A DNA stretch of 64,000 nucleotides from Brevibacillus daliensis. GTDB taxonomy: Bacteria > Bacillota > Bacilli > Brevibacillales > Brevibacillaceae. The translations under genes and the position numbers were made by a program. The notes under the pieces were generated by a model that did not search any database, was not told the DNA's origin, and worked only from the letters and a program-made list of their open reading frames with translations. The stretch's first letter is position 1. The number at the start of each line of letters is the position of its first letter. Location of the stretch: contig NZ_JAJISB010000016.1 of the NCBI RefSeq assembly GCF_021245735.1, positions 46,185 through 110,184 of the forward strand, written 5' to 3'. Of the stretch, positions 56,569 to 64,000 are shown piece by piece.

Positions 56569-57630
56569 ATGGAATGGAAAGATATTATTGCGGCGCTAAG
56601 CGTTGTATTAAATGGTTTGCCGCAAGGTTTGCTTGCGCTGTCCCTTGGTTTTGCCTCTGTTCCAACTGCTTTGGCCTTTTTGGTTGGTGCTACGGGGAAC
56701 GCGTTAACAGGATCAGTAGCAGTTGTCTCTTATCAGGCTGAAACGATTGCATTAGCAGGAACATTAGGAAAAAGCATGAGAGACAGACTCTCTATGATTT
56801 TTGTCGGGGGAGCAATCATGACCATTATCGGTCTGTTTGGTTTCCTGGAGAAAATCGTAGAATTTATTGGCCCTGTTATTACGAACGGTATGATGGCAGG
56901 GGTTGGAATCATGCTAGCTAAGGTGTCATGGGATATGGCACGTAATAATATGCCTGTTGGAATCACTTCGATGGCGACAGGTTTGGTAACGTACTTTGTA
57001 ACAAAAGATCTGGTATATACAATTACTATTTCTGTTCTTGTTTCTAGTCTTGTTTCTATTGTTCTTAAGCAGAACAACTCCATTCAACCTTTAAAAAATG
57101 ACCGTTTTATCTTTCAAAAACCAACACTTTCATTTAGCATTCTGCGTGGCGCGATGGCGATGGTATGTCTGAACATTGGGGCGAACATTGCCTTTGGTCA
57201 GATCAATGGCGATATTGCCAAAACTGATGTAAACATTGATACCCTAAGCATCATTAGTAGCGTCGCTGACATGGTTTCTGCCTTGTTTGGTGGTGCCCCT
57301 GTAGAAGCGATTATTTCTGCTACATCTGGAGCGCCTAACCCTGTAGCCTCCGGAGTTTTGATGATGATTATTATGGCTGCCATCCTAATTGCTGGTTTAT
57401 TGCCAAAAATGGCACGATTTATCCCGAGCGAATCCATCTCTGGCTTTTTGTTTGTACTGGGTGCGATTGTAACGGTTCCGGTGAACGCTACTTCTGCGCT
57501 AACTGGTGGAGAAGCATCGTCTGGACTAGTGGGTGGGACAACAATGGTAGTAACGGCTATTTCTGATCCGTTCTTTGGGATGTTAGCTGGCTTATTAATG
57601 AGAGCGTTAATCAGTTTATTTGGAATGTAA
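56569..57630 (+). CDS. NCS2-like purine/xanthine permease
   Basis: This 353-residue protein has about ten to eleven membrane helices. Segments ATGNALTGSVAVVSYQAETIALAGTLG, VEFIGPVITNGMMAGVGIMLAKVSWD and SALFGGAPVEAIISATSGAPNPVA resemble the nucleobase transporters of the NCS2/AzgA group. It is shorter than classic uracil/xanthine permeases (about 430). The phosphoribosyltransferase gene follows 15 bp later, supporting purine uptake and trapping as nucleotide. AAAAGGAG ribosome site. Confidence 0.75.
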   Translation: MEWKDIIAALSVVLNGLPQGLLALSLGFASVPTALAFLVGATGNALTGSVAVVSYQAETIALAGTLGKSMRDRLSMIFVGGAIMTIIGLFGFLEKIVEFIGPVITNGMMAGVGIMLAKVSWDMARNNMPVGITSMATGLVTYFVTKDLVYTITISVLVSSLVSIVLKQNNSIQPLKNDRFIFQKPTLSFSILRGAMAMVCLNIGANIAFGQINGDIAKTDVNIDTLSIISSVADMVSALFGGAPVEAIISATSGAPNPVASGVLMMIIMAAILIAGLLPKMARFIPSESISGFLFVLGAIVTVPVNATSALTGGEASSGLVGGTTMVVTAISDPFFGMLAGLLMRALISLFGM

Positions 57631-57645
57631 CAGGAGGGAGTACAT

Positions 57646-58206
57646 ATGGTTATGGAAAAAACATATACACTTGAGGTAGCAGGGGTTACCCGTCAATTGT
57701 CGATTATACCAATTACCGATGATCTTAGTATCGCTAGCTTTGTTATCCTCGGGGATACAGAGCTGGTAACAGCAGCAGCACCACTTCTAGCAGAAAAATT
57801 AGAGCAGGTTGACGTATTAATTACTGCTGAGGCAAAGGGTATTCCACTCATTCATGAAATATCCCGCGTTATGCAAATGAAAAAATATTATGTGGCTCGC
57901 AAAAGTGTTAAGCCATATATGGAAGCACCTTTAGTGAATGAAGTAGAGTCGATTACTACACAGAAAAAGCAAGTTCTTTGTCTGGATGGGGCAGATGCCA
58001 GAGAAATTGCAGGCAAACGAGTTGCCATTATCGATGATGTAATAAGTACTGGTAAATCGCTACAAGCGATTGAAGACCTGGTAGTACAGGCTGGAGGAAT
58101 TGTTGTAGCACGAGCAGCCATTTTGGCAGAAGGAAATGCTACCCTGCGAAGTGATATTCTATTTTTGGAAGAGCTTCCGTTGTTCCCTCATGCACAGATG
58201 AAGTAA
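57646..58206 (+). CDS. Purine phosphoribosyltransferase (APRT/XPRT-like)
   Basis: This 186-residue type I phosphoribosyltransferase has the PRPP loop VAIIDDVISTGKSLQAIEDLV (about 125-145) and an upstream DVLITAEAKGIPLIHEIS and MKKYYVARKSVKPYM as in adenine/xanthine phosphoribosyltransferases. It converts a purine base and PRPP to the nucleotide monophosphate. It is co-transcribed with the NCS2-like permease, so uptake and trapping are coupled. AGGAGGG ribosome site; the base preferred is uncertain. Confidence 0.85.
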   Translation: MVMEKTYTLEVAGVTRQLSIIPITDDLSIASFVILGDTELVTAAAPLLAEKLEQVDVLITAEAKGIPLIHEISRVMQMKKYYVARKSVKPYMEAPLVNEVESITTQKKQVLCLDGADAREIAGKRVAIIDDVISTGKSLQAIEDLVVQAGGIVVARAAILAEGNATLRSDILFLEELPLFPHAQMK

Positions 58207-58256
58207 AGCTGTTGTTACATGAAAGAAACGGCAAAGTTTTTGTCGATATTATTTGT

Positions 58257-58292
58257 ATAAGACGCCTGTTATCAGATAGGCGTCTTATTTTG
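58257..58292 (+). terminator. Terminator after the purine operon
   Basis: AAGACGCCT/AGGCGTCTT around GTTATCAGAT, then ATTTTG. Confidence 0.88.
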
Positions 58293-58369
58293 TGAATAAG
58301 ATTTTTAATAATACTGATTTACATAAGTACAACGAAGGTTTGTCTAAACGAAAGTCTCGAGAAATTTTC

Positions 58370-58385
58370 TGATAATTGATTATCA
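58370..58385. promoter_or_regulatory. Fur-family-like inverted repeat, 7-2-7
   Basis: TGATAAT-TG-ATTATCA is the half-site pair of Fur/PerR/Zur boxes, but with two spacer bases in place of one. It lies about 160 bp before the promoter of the dehydrogenase/aminotransferase/ABC operon. Confidence 0.45.
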
Positions 58386-58547
58386 TATTCATTTAAATAA
58401 AAAATAATTGAATTTGTAGAAAATTGTATTATTTTTTATTAAAATATATCAAAATAGAGCAATGATTTCTTGGAGTAATAGTTAACGGGTATTATAGGTA
58501 GTTATGAGTATCGTTCTTTGATAACTTTCCGTGTTATTTTTTCTGAA

Positions 58548-58576
58548 TTGACAAATTTTCAGAAAAATAATAAAAT
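58548..58576 (+). promoter_or_regulatory. SigA-like promoter of the dehydrogenase-aminotransferase-ABC operon
   Basis: TTGACA (58548-58553), 17-nt spacer, TAAAAT (58571-58576). The -35 box lies inside TCTGAA...TTCAGA, an inverted repeat that could be an operator. The rest of the 58207-58630 gap has the terminator and the 7-2-7 repeat only. Confidence 0.7.
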
Positions 58577-58630
58577 GTAATGTCGTATATTAATACATAA
58601 TCAGTAAATTAAAATACAGGAGTTGTCATC

Positions 58631-59728
58631 ATGTACACTATACTAGGACCAGCAAAATATGTAAGAGAAATGGGAATAACAAAAGAAATCGCTTCCTACA
58701 TAAAAACGTTAGGTGAAAATGCGCTGTTTATTGGTGGTAAAACGGCATTATCCATCGTTGAACCCATTATTAATGAAAGCTTGGAGCAAGAAGGGGTAGC
58801 CAGCAAAGGCTTCATTTGGTACGGCGGGGATTGTTCCTGGTCAAATGTAGAAGCGCTAAGTGCTGTGGTTCAGGAGAAAAATCCACAGGTACTCGTAGCA
58901 GTTGGAGGCGGTAAAGCAATCGACACGGTAAAAGCAGTTGCTTTTGCAAAGAAATTACCGTTACTTGCAATACCGACAATAGCGGCGACATGTGCAGCAG
59001 CTACACCAATTGCAATCATGTACGATGACGAGGGAACATTTATCGAAATCAGTCATCGATCTAAGGCTCCTGAAATCGTGTTGGTCGATACAGAAGTAAT
59101 CAGTAAAGCACCATATCGATTTATAGCTGCGGGAATTGGTGATACGTTAGCAAAATGGTTTGAATCTTCTGCATCTGTTCAGAAAAACCAGCCTACAGCT
59201 CTTAACAGAAGCGCAGTAAGATTAGCAGAGGGAATTTATGAATTGTTGCTAGAAAAAGGCCCGTCTGCACTAGAAGCAGTTAAACAAGGAAAAGTAGATC
59301 AGGCTGTAGATGATGTAGTGGACAGCATCATTTTAATAAGTGGCAGTGTAAGTGGTTATGGCGGCGATGATTGTCGAACTGCTGCGGCACATGCCATATA
59401 TTCTGGACTAACCATTTTTCCAGAGGTACATGAAACATATCACGGAGAAATCGTTGCTTTCGGAATTTTGTCTCAGCTCGTTATGGAAGGAAAAAGCGAA
59501 GAGTCTATTCGCGATTTAATCTCGTTCTATCAAAAGGTTCAATTGCCATACACTTTAGAGGACATGGGAATTATGAATCTTTCCGAGGAAGAATGGATTC
59601 GTCTCGGTGACGTTAGCGTGGAGATTGAAGACATGGCAAACATGCCATTTACCGTAACACCAGACATGGTGGTATCGGCTATCAAAGGTGCAGATCAGCT
59701 TGGAAAGAGGGTTAAACATGAAGCTTGA
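58631..59728 (+). CDS. HcxA/GldA-like iron- or zinc-dependent dehydrogenase
   Basis: This 365-residue group III alcohol dehydrogenase has VAVGGGKAIDTVKAVA (cofactor), AIPTIAATCAAATPIAIMYDDEG, GIGDTLAKWFES and metal His in AAAHAIYSG and EVHETYHGEIVAFG. The sequence is close to E. coli HcxA (YbdH), which reduces 2-oxo acids. It overlaps the following aminotransferase gene by 11 bp, just as hcxA is beside the aminotransferase ybdL in E. coli. So it may reduce a keto acid produced by that enzyme. Clear promoter upstream. Confidence 0.82.
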   Translation: MYTILGPAKYVREMGITKEIASYIKTLGENALFIGGKTALSIVEPIINESLEQEGVASKGFIWYGGDCSWSNVEALSAVVQEKNPQVLVAVGGGKAIDTVKAVAFAKKLPLLAIPTIAATCAAATPIAIMYDDEGTFIEISHRSKAPEIVLVDTEVISKAPYRFIAAGIGDTLAKWFESSASVQKNQPTALNRSAVRLAEGIYELLLEKGPSALEAVKQGKVDQAVDDVVDSIILISGSVSGYGGDDCRTAAAHAIYSGLTIFPEVHETYHGEIVAFGILSQLVMEGKSEESIRDLISFYQKVQLPYTLEDMGIMNLSEEEWIRLGDVSVEIEDMANMPFTVTPDMVVSAIKGADQLGKRVKHEA

Positions 59729-60839
59729 GAAAATGGTAAGAAGCGTCTACCCGAACCTATCTCCTTATGTATGCAAACTGGAGGATTTACCTGTTGAAGA
59801 AATAAAACAGGCATTAGGGTTAGATAAAGTATCCAAGTTATCTTTTAATGAAAATCCGTTAGGGCCTTCGCCAAAAGCAATAGATGCCATGCAGAAATCC
59901 CTGACACAATTAAATTTGTATCCTAGTTCCAATGGGGAAGCTGTTTTACATAAGATCGCTGAAAAAGAAGGAGTCACTTCGGATAGCATTATTCTTTCCA
60001 ATGGTGCTGATGAAATGATTATTCTGGTAGCACAGACTTTTTTAGAGCCTGACGATGAGGTTATCATCCCGAAAATTTCATTTGTTCAGTATCTGGCTTC
60101 TACCCACCTGATGGGATCGACACCAGTGTTTTCTCCAATGAAAAAAGACTTGGGAGTAGACTTGGATGCCATTCTTGAGAGAATCACGAATAAAACAAAG
60201 GCAATCTTTTTATGTAATCCTAACAACCCTACAGGAAGAGCGATTCCTGCCGAGGAGCTGGAAGTGTTTCTCTCCAAGGTTCCTGGACAAGTATTGGTTG
60301 TCATTGACGAAGCTTATCATGAATATGCGGATGGGGATGGTTACCGTTCATCCGTAGAATTAGGGAAACGCTATAAAAATGTGTTTGTTGTGCGTACATT
60401 TTCCAAGATATATTCATTAGCCGCTGCCCGCATTGGCTATGGAATTGGTCAGCCTGAGATGGTTGATGCCATTAATCATGTTAGGCCGCCCTTTAACGTA
60501 AATAGCATTGCTCAGGCTGGTGCACTGGCTAGCCTTGATGATGATGAGCATGTCCTCCACTCAAGACAGATCAATGAGGAAGGAAAACGACTTCTGATTG
60601 ATGTGTGTGAAGAGCTGGGGCTGACTTATGTAAGCAGTCAGGCGAACTTTGTTTATGTAGATACGGCTAAAGATAACAAAGTCGTTTTTGAGCAGTTGGC
60701 TGAACGGGGATTTATCGTTCGTACATTAACAGGGTACGGACTTCCGACCTCACTTCGCATCTCGATTGGACAGCCAGATGACATGAAGAATTTTAGTAAG
60801 GCATTCAAAGAAGTCATACAAAACGAAGAGAAAGATTGA
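59718..60839 (+). CDS. HisC-like PLP aminotransferase
   Basis: This 373-residue fold-type I aminotransferase of the histidinol-phosphate group has FNENPLGPSPKAIDAM, SNGADEMIIL, LCNPNNPTGRAI, VIDEAYHEYA and the PLP lysine motif TFSKIYSLAAARIGYG. Start at MKLEKMVRSVYP (59718) has GGAAAGAGGG upstream and overlaps the dehydrogenase end; a longer frame begins at 59688. With no his genes nearby, it is more likely a transaminase for the compound imported by the ABC transporter than a histidine enzyme. Confidence 0.85.
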   Translation: MKLEKMVRSVYPNLSPYVCKLEDLPVEEIKQALGLDKVSKLSFNENPLGPSPKAIDAMQKSLTQLNLYPSSNGEAVLHKIAEKEGVTSDSIILSNGADEMIILVAQTFLEPDDEVIIPKISFVQYLASTHLMGSTPVFSPMKKDLGVDLDAILERITNKTKAIFLCNPNNPTGRAIPAEELEVFLSKVPGQVLVVIDEAYHEYADGDGYRSSVELGKRYKNVFVVRTFSKIYSLAAARIGYGIGQPEMVDAINHVRPPFNVNSIAQAGALASLDDDEHVLHSRQINEEGKRLLIDVCEELGLTYVSSQANFVYVDTAKDNKVVFEQLAERGFIVRTLTGYGLPTSLRISIGQPDDMKNFSKAFKEVIQNEEKD

Positions 60840-60851
60840 GGGGGAAGTAGC

Positions 60852-61865
60852 ATGAAAAAGTTTTTGATTACCATGCTGTCAGTAATAATGATTCTTGGAT
60901 TGGTAGGATGTAGCTCGAATCAGGCTACACCTGGCGGGGGAAGTAAGGAACAAGCAGGAACGGCTGAAAAGACACCGCTTAAAGTAACGTTGCCAACCTG
61001 GACAGGGTATGGTCCATTATTCCTGGCAAAAGAAAAAGGATTATTTGAAAAGCATGGAGTCGACGTGGAATTATCGATAATTGAAGGGTTGGCTGAGCGT
61101 AAGCAGGCACTAGCTGGTGGTCAAGTTGACGGTATGGCTACTGCTCTTGATGTGCAAGTTACATTGGCTGCTGCGGGAGTACCGATGCAAGTTGTGTGGT
61201 TACTTGATGATTCCTATGGTGGGGATGGACTAATTGCTAAGAATAACATTCCTTCGGTTGCCGATTTGAAAGGGAAGAAAGTAGCCTTTGAACAAGGTTC
61301 TACTAGTCATCTTCTCATACTTACTGCACTTAAAGAAGCTAACTTAACTGATAAAGATGTAGAAATGGTTCAAATGTCAGCAGGTGACGCTGGTGCGGCT
61401 TTCGTAGCTGGAAAAGTTGATGCAGCAGTAACATGGGAACCATGGTTAACGAAAGCAACACAAGCAGATGGAAAAATACTTGTTTCTACAAAAGAACTAT
61501 CTGGAATTATCGTGGATACAGTAGGGTTTAAAAAGGATGTCATCGAGCAGCGTCCAGATGATATCAAGGCTTTTGTAGCAGCGATGGCAGAAGCGATGGA
61601 TTACTGGAAACAAAATCCGGAAGAATCAAACGGGATTATGGCTAAAGGTCTAAAAATTGAGCTAGCTGAGTTTACAGGAACCGTTACAGGTCTGAAATTT
61701 CTTCATAAAGAAGAAAATAAAACACTCTTTGGCTCAGTAGGAAGTAAGGGAGCTATCTATGATTCTACAAAGAATACGATTGATTTCTATGTAGAGCAAA
61801 AAATTATCGACAAAGCTCTGAATGCGGAAGATGTATTGAACCCAACATTTGTTGGAGGACTGTAA
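60852..61865 (+). CDS. NitT/TauT-family substrate-binding lipoprotein
   Basis: This 337-residue protein has a lipobox GLVGC (Cys 20) and the SsuA/TauA/ThiY-like binding fold: PTWTGYGPLFLAKEKGLFEKHGVDVEL, LAERKQALAGGQVDGMATA, and AAVTWEPWLTKA. It binds a small organic anion, sulfonate or pyrimidine-like compound; the ligand cannot be read. GAGGGGGAAG precedes the ATG, 12 bp after the aminotransferase. A hairpin lies between this gene and the permease. Confidence 0.9.
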   Translation: MKKFLITMLSVIMILGLVGCSSNQATPGGGSKEQAGTAEKTPLKVTLPTWTGYGPLFLAKEKGLFEKHGVDVELSIIEGLAERKQALAGGQVDGMATALDVQVTLAAAGVPMQVVWLLDDSYGGDGLIAKNNIPSVADLKGKKVAFEQGSTSHLLILTALKEANLTDKDVEMVQMSAGDAGAAFVAGKVDAAVTWEPWLTKATQADGKILVSTKELSGIIVDTVGFKKDVIEQRPDDIKAFVAAMAEAMDYWKQNPEESNGIMAKGLKIELAEFTGTVTGLKFLHKEENKTLFGSVGSKGAIYDSTKNTIDFYVEQKIIDKALNAEDVLNPTFVGGL

Positions 61866-61954
61866 GAATACGTCTCTATGAAGAGCATTTGAAATCACGA
61901 GTTCTTTTCATTGGACGTAATTCAAGCAGATCGGGGAGTAACGCATCTGATATA

Positions 61955-61989
61955 GAAAAGGAGAGTCCTCAAAGGGCCTCCTTTTCTCA
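61955..61989 (+). terminator. Hairpin between binding-protein and permease genes
   Basis: GAAAAGGAG (61955-61963) pairs with CTCCTTTTC (61978-61986). It has few T after it, so it may attenuate or protect the upstream mRNA, giving more binding protein than permease. Confidence 0.6.
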
Positions 61990-62025
61990 TGCAAATAAAA
62001 GATTGTGATAGAAGGAGGAAGAGAG

Positions 62026-62823
62026 ATGTGGAAAAATATTGTAACGCCAAAGAAAGAAATTGCGAAACCACTTTATACAGGTGTGGGCATATTTACCTTC
62101 CTGCTTCTAATCGGGACATGGTCCGTATTAAGCTATGGAGGGTTTGTAAATCCACTTTTCTTGCCTGCACCTGATCGGATTGTTGCAACTGCCATCTCTA
62201 TGTTTCAAAGTGGAGAAATCTGGGCTGATATTGGGATCAGTTTTTCCCGGGTAGCATCAGGATTTATTTTAGCGGCACTTATTGGGGTACCGCTTGGAAT
62301 ATTAATGGGCTCATTACGTATTGTTCAAGGTGCATTTGAACCGATTATTGGGTTCATTCGATATATGCCAGCATCTGCGTTTATCCCGTTATTTATTTTA
62401 TGGATTGGACTAGGTGAGGGCGAAAAAATGGCAGTTATATTTTTTGGTACGTTTTTTCAGCTTACATTAATGGTTATGGATGTCACGAAAAATGTACAGA
62501 ACGATTTGATTGAGGTTTCCTACACATTGGGCGCTAAAAAAATGCAATTATTTCGAAAGGTAATCCTGCCTGCATCGATGCCAGGAATAGTAGATACACT
62601 ACGAATCACGTTTGGTTGGTCTTGGACATATCTGGTTGTTGCGGAGCTCGTTGGCGCTTCCGAGGGCATTGGATTCATGATTATGCAGGCATCTCGCTTC
62701 TTGAAGCCTGATAAAATCATTGTGGGCATTATCATCATTGGTTTACTGGGACTGATTATGGATTTAATTTTCAAGGCAATTTACCGAGTATCTTTCTCCT
62801 GGATGAGAAAGGAAGGATCATAA
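62026..62823 (+). CDS. NitT/TauT-family ABC permease
   Basis: This 265-residue protein has six membrane helices and an EAA-type loop (SYTLGAKKMQLFRKVILPASMPGIVDTLRITFGWSWTYLVVAELVGA) as in SsuC/TauC permeases. It starts at MWKNIVTPKKE (62026) behind AAGGAGGAAG; the longer frame from 62005 has no better site. It works with the binding protein before it and the ATPase after it, whose ATG comes 1 bp past its stop. Confidence 0.93.
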   Translation: MWKNIVTPKKEIAKPLYTGVGIFTFLLLIGTWSVLSYGGFVNPLFLPAPDRIVATAISMFQSGEIWADIGISFSRVASGFILAALIGVPLGILMGSLRIVQGAFEPIIGFIRYMPASAFIPLFILWIGLGEGEKMAVIFFGTFFQLTLMVMDVTKNVQNDLIEVSYTLGAKKMQLFRKVILPASMPGIVDTLRITFGWSWTYLVVAELVGASEGIGFMIMQASRFLKPDKIIVGIIIIGLLGLIMDLIFKAIYRVSFSWMRKEGS

Positions 62824-62824
62824 G

Positions 62825-63616
62825 ATGACCACGACACCAACACCAAAATTAGTCATTGATAATGTCGGAAAGATCTTCTCAACCAAGGGTGGGGAAGTAG
62901 TAGCATTGGATCAAACTTCATTTTCCGTAATGAATGGAGAATTTGTTACCATACTAGGTCCTTCCGGCTGTGGCAAATCAACAATACTACGAGTTGTAGC
63001 GGGACTAGAGGAACCAACCTCTGGCCATGTGTTTTTAGATGGTAAAGAAATTAAAGGACCTGGGCCAGATCGGGGAATGGTCTTCCAGTCCTACACGTTA
63101 TATCCGTGGCTAACGGTGAAAGATAACATCACGTTCGGCTTACAGCTAAAAGGGATCTCCAAAAAAGAGCAGGATGAGATAGCCCATCACTATCTGGATA
63201 TTATCGGTTTGACCGGATTTGATAAGCATTATCCGATCCAGCTTTCTGGTGGGATGAAGCAGCGTGTAGCAATAGCAAGAGCGCTTGCGAATGAACCAGA
63301 AATCTTATTGATGGATGAACCGTTTGGAGCACTTGATGCTCAGACCCGTTCCATTATGCAGGAGATTTTGTTGAAGGTATGGGAAGAATCGAAAAAAACC
63401 ATTCTGTTTATCACGCATGATGTGGAAGAGTCTATTTTTCTAGGTGATTCTATCTATGTAATGACCGCAAGACCGGGTCGATTGAAGAAGAACATCAAGG
63501 TACCGTTGCCACGTCCACGTGATTACCAGAATAAAAGCAGTGCTGATTTTTTAGCGTTAAAGCTAGAATTGCTTGAGTTAATACGCGAGGAAAGTTTAAA
63601 GGCAGTTAAACCTTAG
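62825..63616 (+). CDS. NitT/TauT-family ABC ATPase
   Basis: This 263-residue SsuB/TauB-like ATPase has Walker A GPSGCGKST, Q-loop VFQSYTLYPWLTVKDNI, signature LSGGMKQRVAIARALA, Walker B ILLMDEPFGALDAQTR, and His switch ITHDVEE. The PGPDRGMVFQ stretch is typical of the family. It is last in the operon; a terminator follows. Confidence 0.94.
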   Translation: MTTTPTPKLVIDNVGKIFSTKGGEVVALDQTSFSVMNGEFVTILGPSGCGKSTILRVVAGLEEPTSGHVFLDGKEIKGPGPDRGMVFQSYTLYPWLTVKDNITFGLQLKGISKKEQDEIAHHYLDIIGLTGFDKHYPIQLSGGMKQRVAIARALANEPEILLMDEPFGALDAQTRSIMQEILLKVWEESKKTILFITHDVEESIFLGDSIYVMTARPGRLKKNIKVPLPRPRDYQNKSSADFLALKLELLELIREESLKAVKP

Positions 63617-63628
63617 AATGAATAATAG

Positions 63629-63675
63629 GAAGACAGGGAGAAGGTAAGTTTCATCTTTTCTCTGTCTTTTTTATT
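63629..63675 (+). terminator. Terminator after the ABC operon
   Basis: AAGACAGGGAGAA pairs with TTTTCTCTGTCTT around a 15-nt loop (G-T pairs included), then TTTTTATTT. Confidence 0.8.
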
Positions 63676-63714
63676 TACAGATAAATTCTAATGGACTTTA
63701 CTTGACTACTGAAG

Positions 63715-63990
63715 TGTGCTTCTTCAGCAAAGGGCTTCAGTGGGAAACAAAATCAAACTCAAAAGCATGAAAAACCAGATTCTCTTTTCACACAGAGCGA
63801 CTTGGCGAAGCCCGACCTAGCGTAGCGCTATTCATCGGGATAAAAAAGCGAACCCCAGCAAGTCTTACAGTGAATACGTCGTTGAGAGCTTTCCCGATGG
63901 ATAGTGCGGAGCGGGCAGTCCAACCCCTTGTGGGCGTAGACTTTTAGCGAAGGGTGAAAAGAGAAGCTGGTTTTTTCCACTAAAGTAGGA
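63715..63990 (+). repeat. Structured repeat element, copy 2 (core 63770-63975)
   Basis: The 206-nt core has the same length, orientation and order as copy 1. The outer 22-bp helix (63770-63791 with 63954-63975) has one mismatch. The inner helix (63825-63839 with 63893-63907) differs from copy 1 at four positions, all of which keep pairing. Flanks TGTGCTTCTTC and TTTTTTCCAC are shared too. The 384-bp stretch from 63617 to the window end holds only the operon terminator and this element. Confidence 0.75.
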
Positions 63991-64000
63991 TCAAGGCAAT

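Noticed and set aside
1..64000. CRISPR arrays, tRNA or rRNA genes
   Set aside because: No regularly spaced repeats and no tRNA or rRNA landmarks were seen in the intergenic regions.

Overview
The window comes from a low-GC Gram-positive bacterium. Gene content and protein style (QoxABCD, TldD/TldE, CxxH/CxxC protein, RlmH, PpdK, Fur-controlled siderophore uptake) point to a Brevibacillus-like member of the Bacillales. That assignment is inference from recognised families, not a database match.

Layout. 1-15.5 kb is mostly chromosomal backbone: the 3' end of an HtrA-type protease gene, a class II aldolase gene with a likely cre site, tldD-tldE, the aa3 quinol oxidase operon qoxABCD (minus strand), a MocR/PdxR-type regulator, a chemoreceptor, a CxxH/CxxC protein and rlmH. 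15.5-27.1 kb looks like inserted DNA. The last codons of rlmH (Pro-Tyr-His-Lys-stop plus downstream bases) recur as direct repeats at about 21.52 kb and 27.06 kb and enclose two modules. Module A (about 6.0 kb) carries an ABC ATPase remnant and a response regulator/kinase/ABC transporter set. Module B (about 5.5 kb) carries an unknown protein, a WYL regulator, a DJ-1/PfpI protein, an AlkD-like protein and a secreted protein with 14-residue repeats. This is the geometry of SCC-type integration at rlmH, but no recombinase gene is visible.

27.1-37.1 kb holds short-chain dehydrogenases, an HxlR regulator with a divergent quinone reductase, remnants of other genes, and a complete D-Ala-D-Ser type glycopeptide resistance cluster on the minus strand (VanY-like, VanG/VanC-like ligase, VanXY, VanT, VanR, VanS). 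The VanY-like gene has a poly-T frameshift just after its start codon. 37.3-46.8 kb is an iron-siderophore region: an AraC/Btr-type regulator, a broken binding-protein gene, two FecCD permeases, an ABC exporter, an ATPase, an intact binding protein and a flavin reductase, with three Fur-box-like sites.

47-58 kb has a DoxX/LigB dioxygenase pair opposite an XRE-cupin regulator, PhnA-like, pirin and YdeI-like proteins, ppdK with a CcpN-like operator, a DinB-like protein, a BtuF-like binding protein, and a purine permease plus phosphoribosyltransferase. 58.6-63.6 kb is one operon: an HcxA-like dehydrogenase, an aminotransferase, and a NitT/TauT-family ABC importer (binding protein, permease, ATPase).

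Two copies of a 206-nt element with a long terminal helix and a conserved internal helix lie at 2141-2346 and 63770-63975. The base changes between the copies in the internal helix keep pairing, so it looks like an undescribed structured RNA or a MITE-like repeat.
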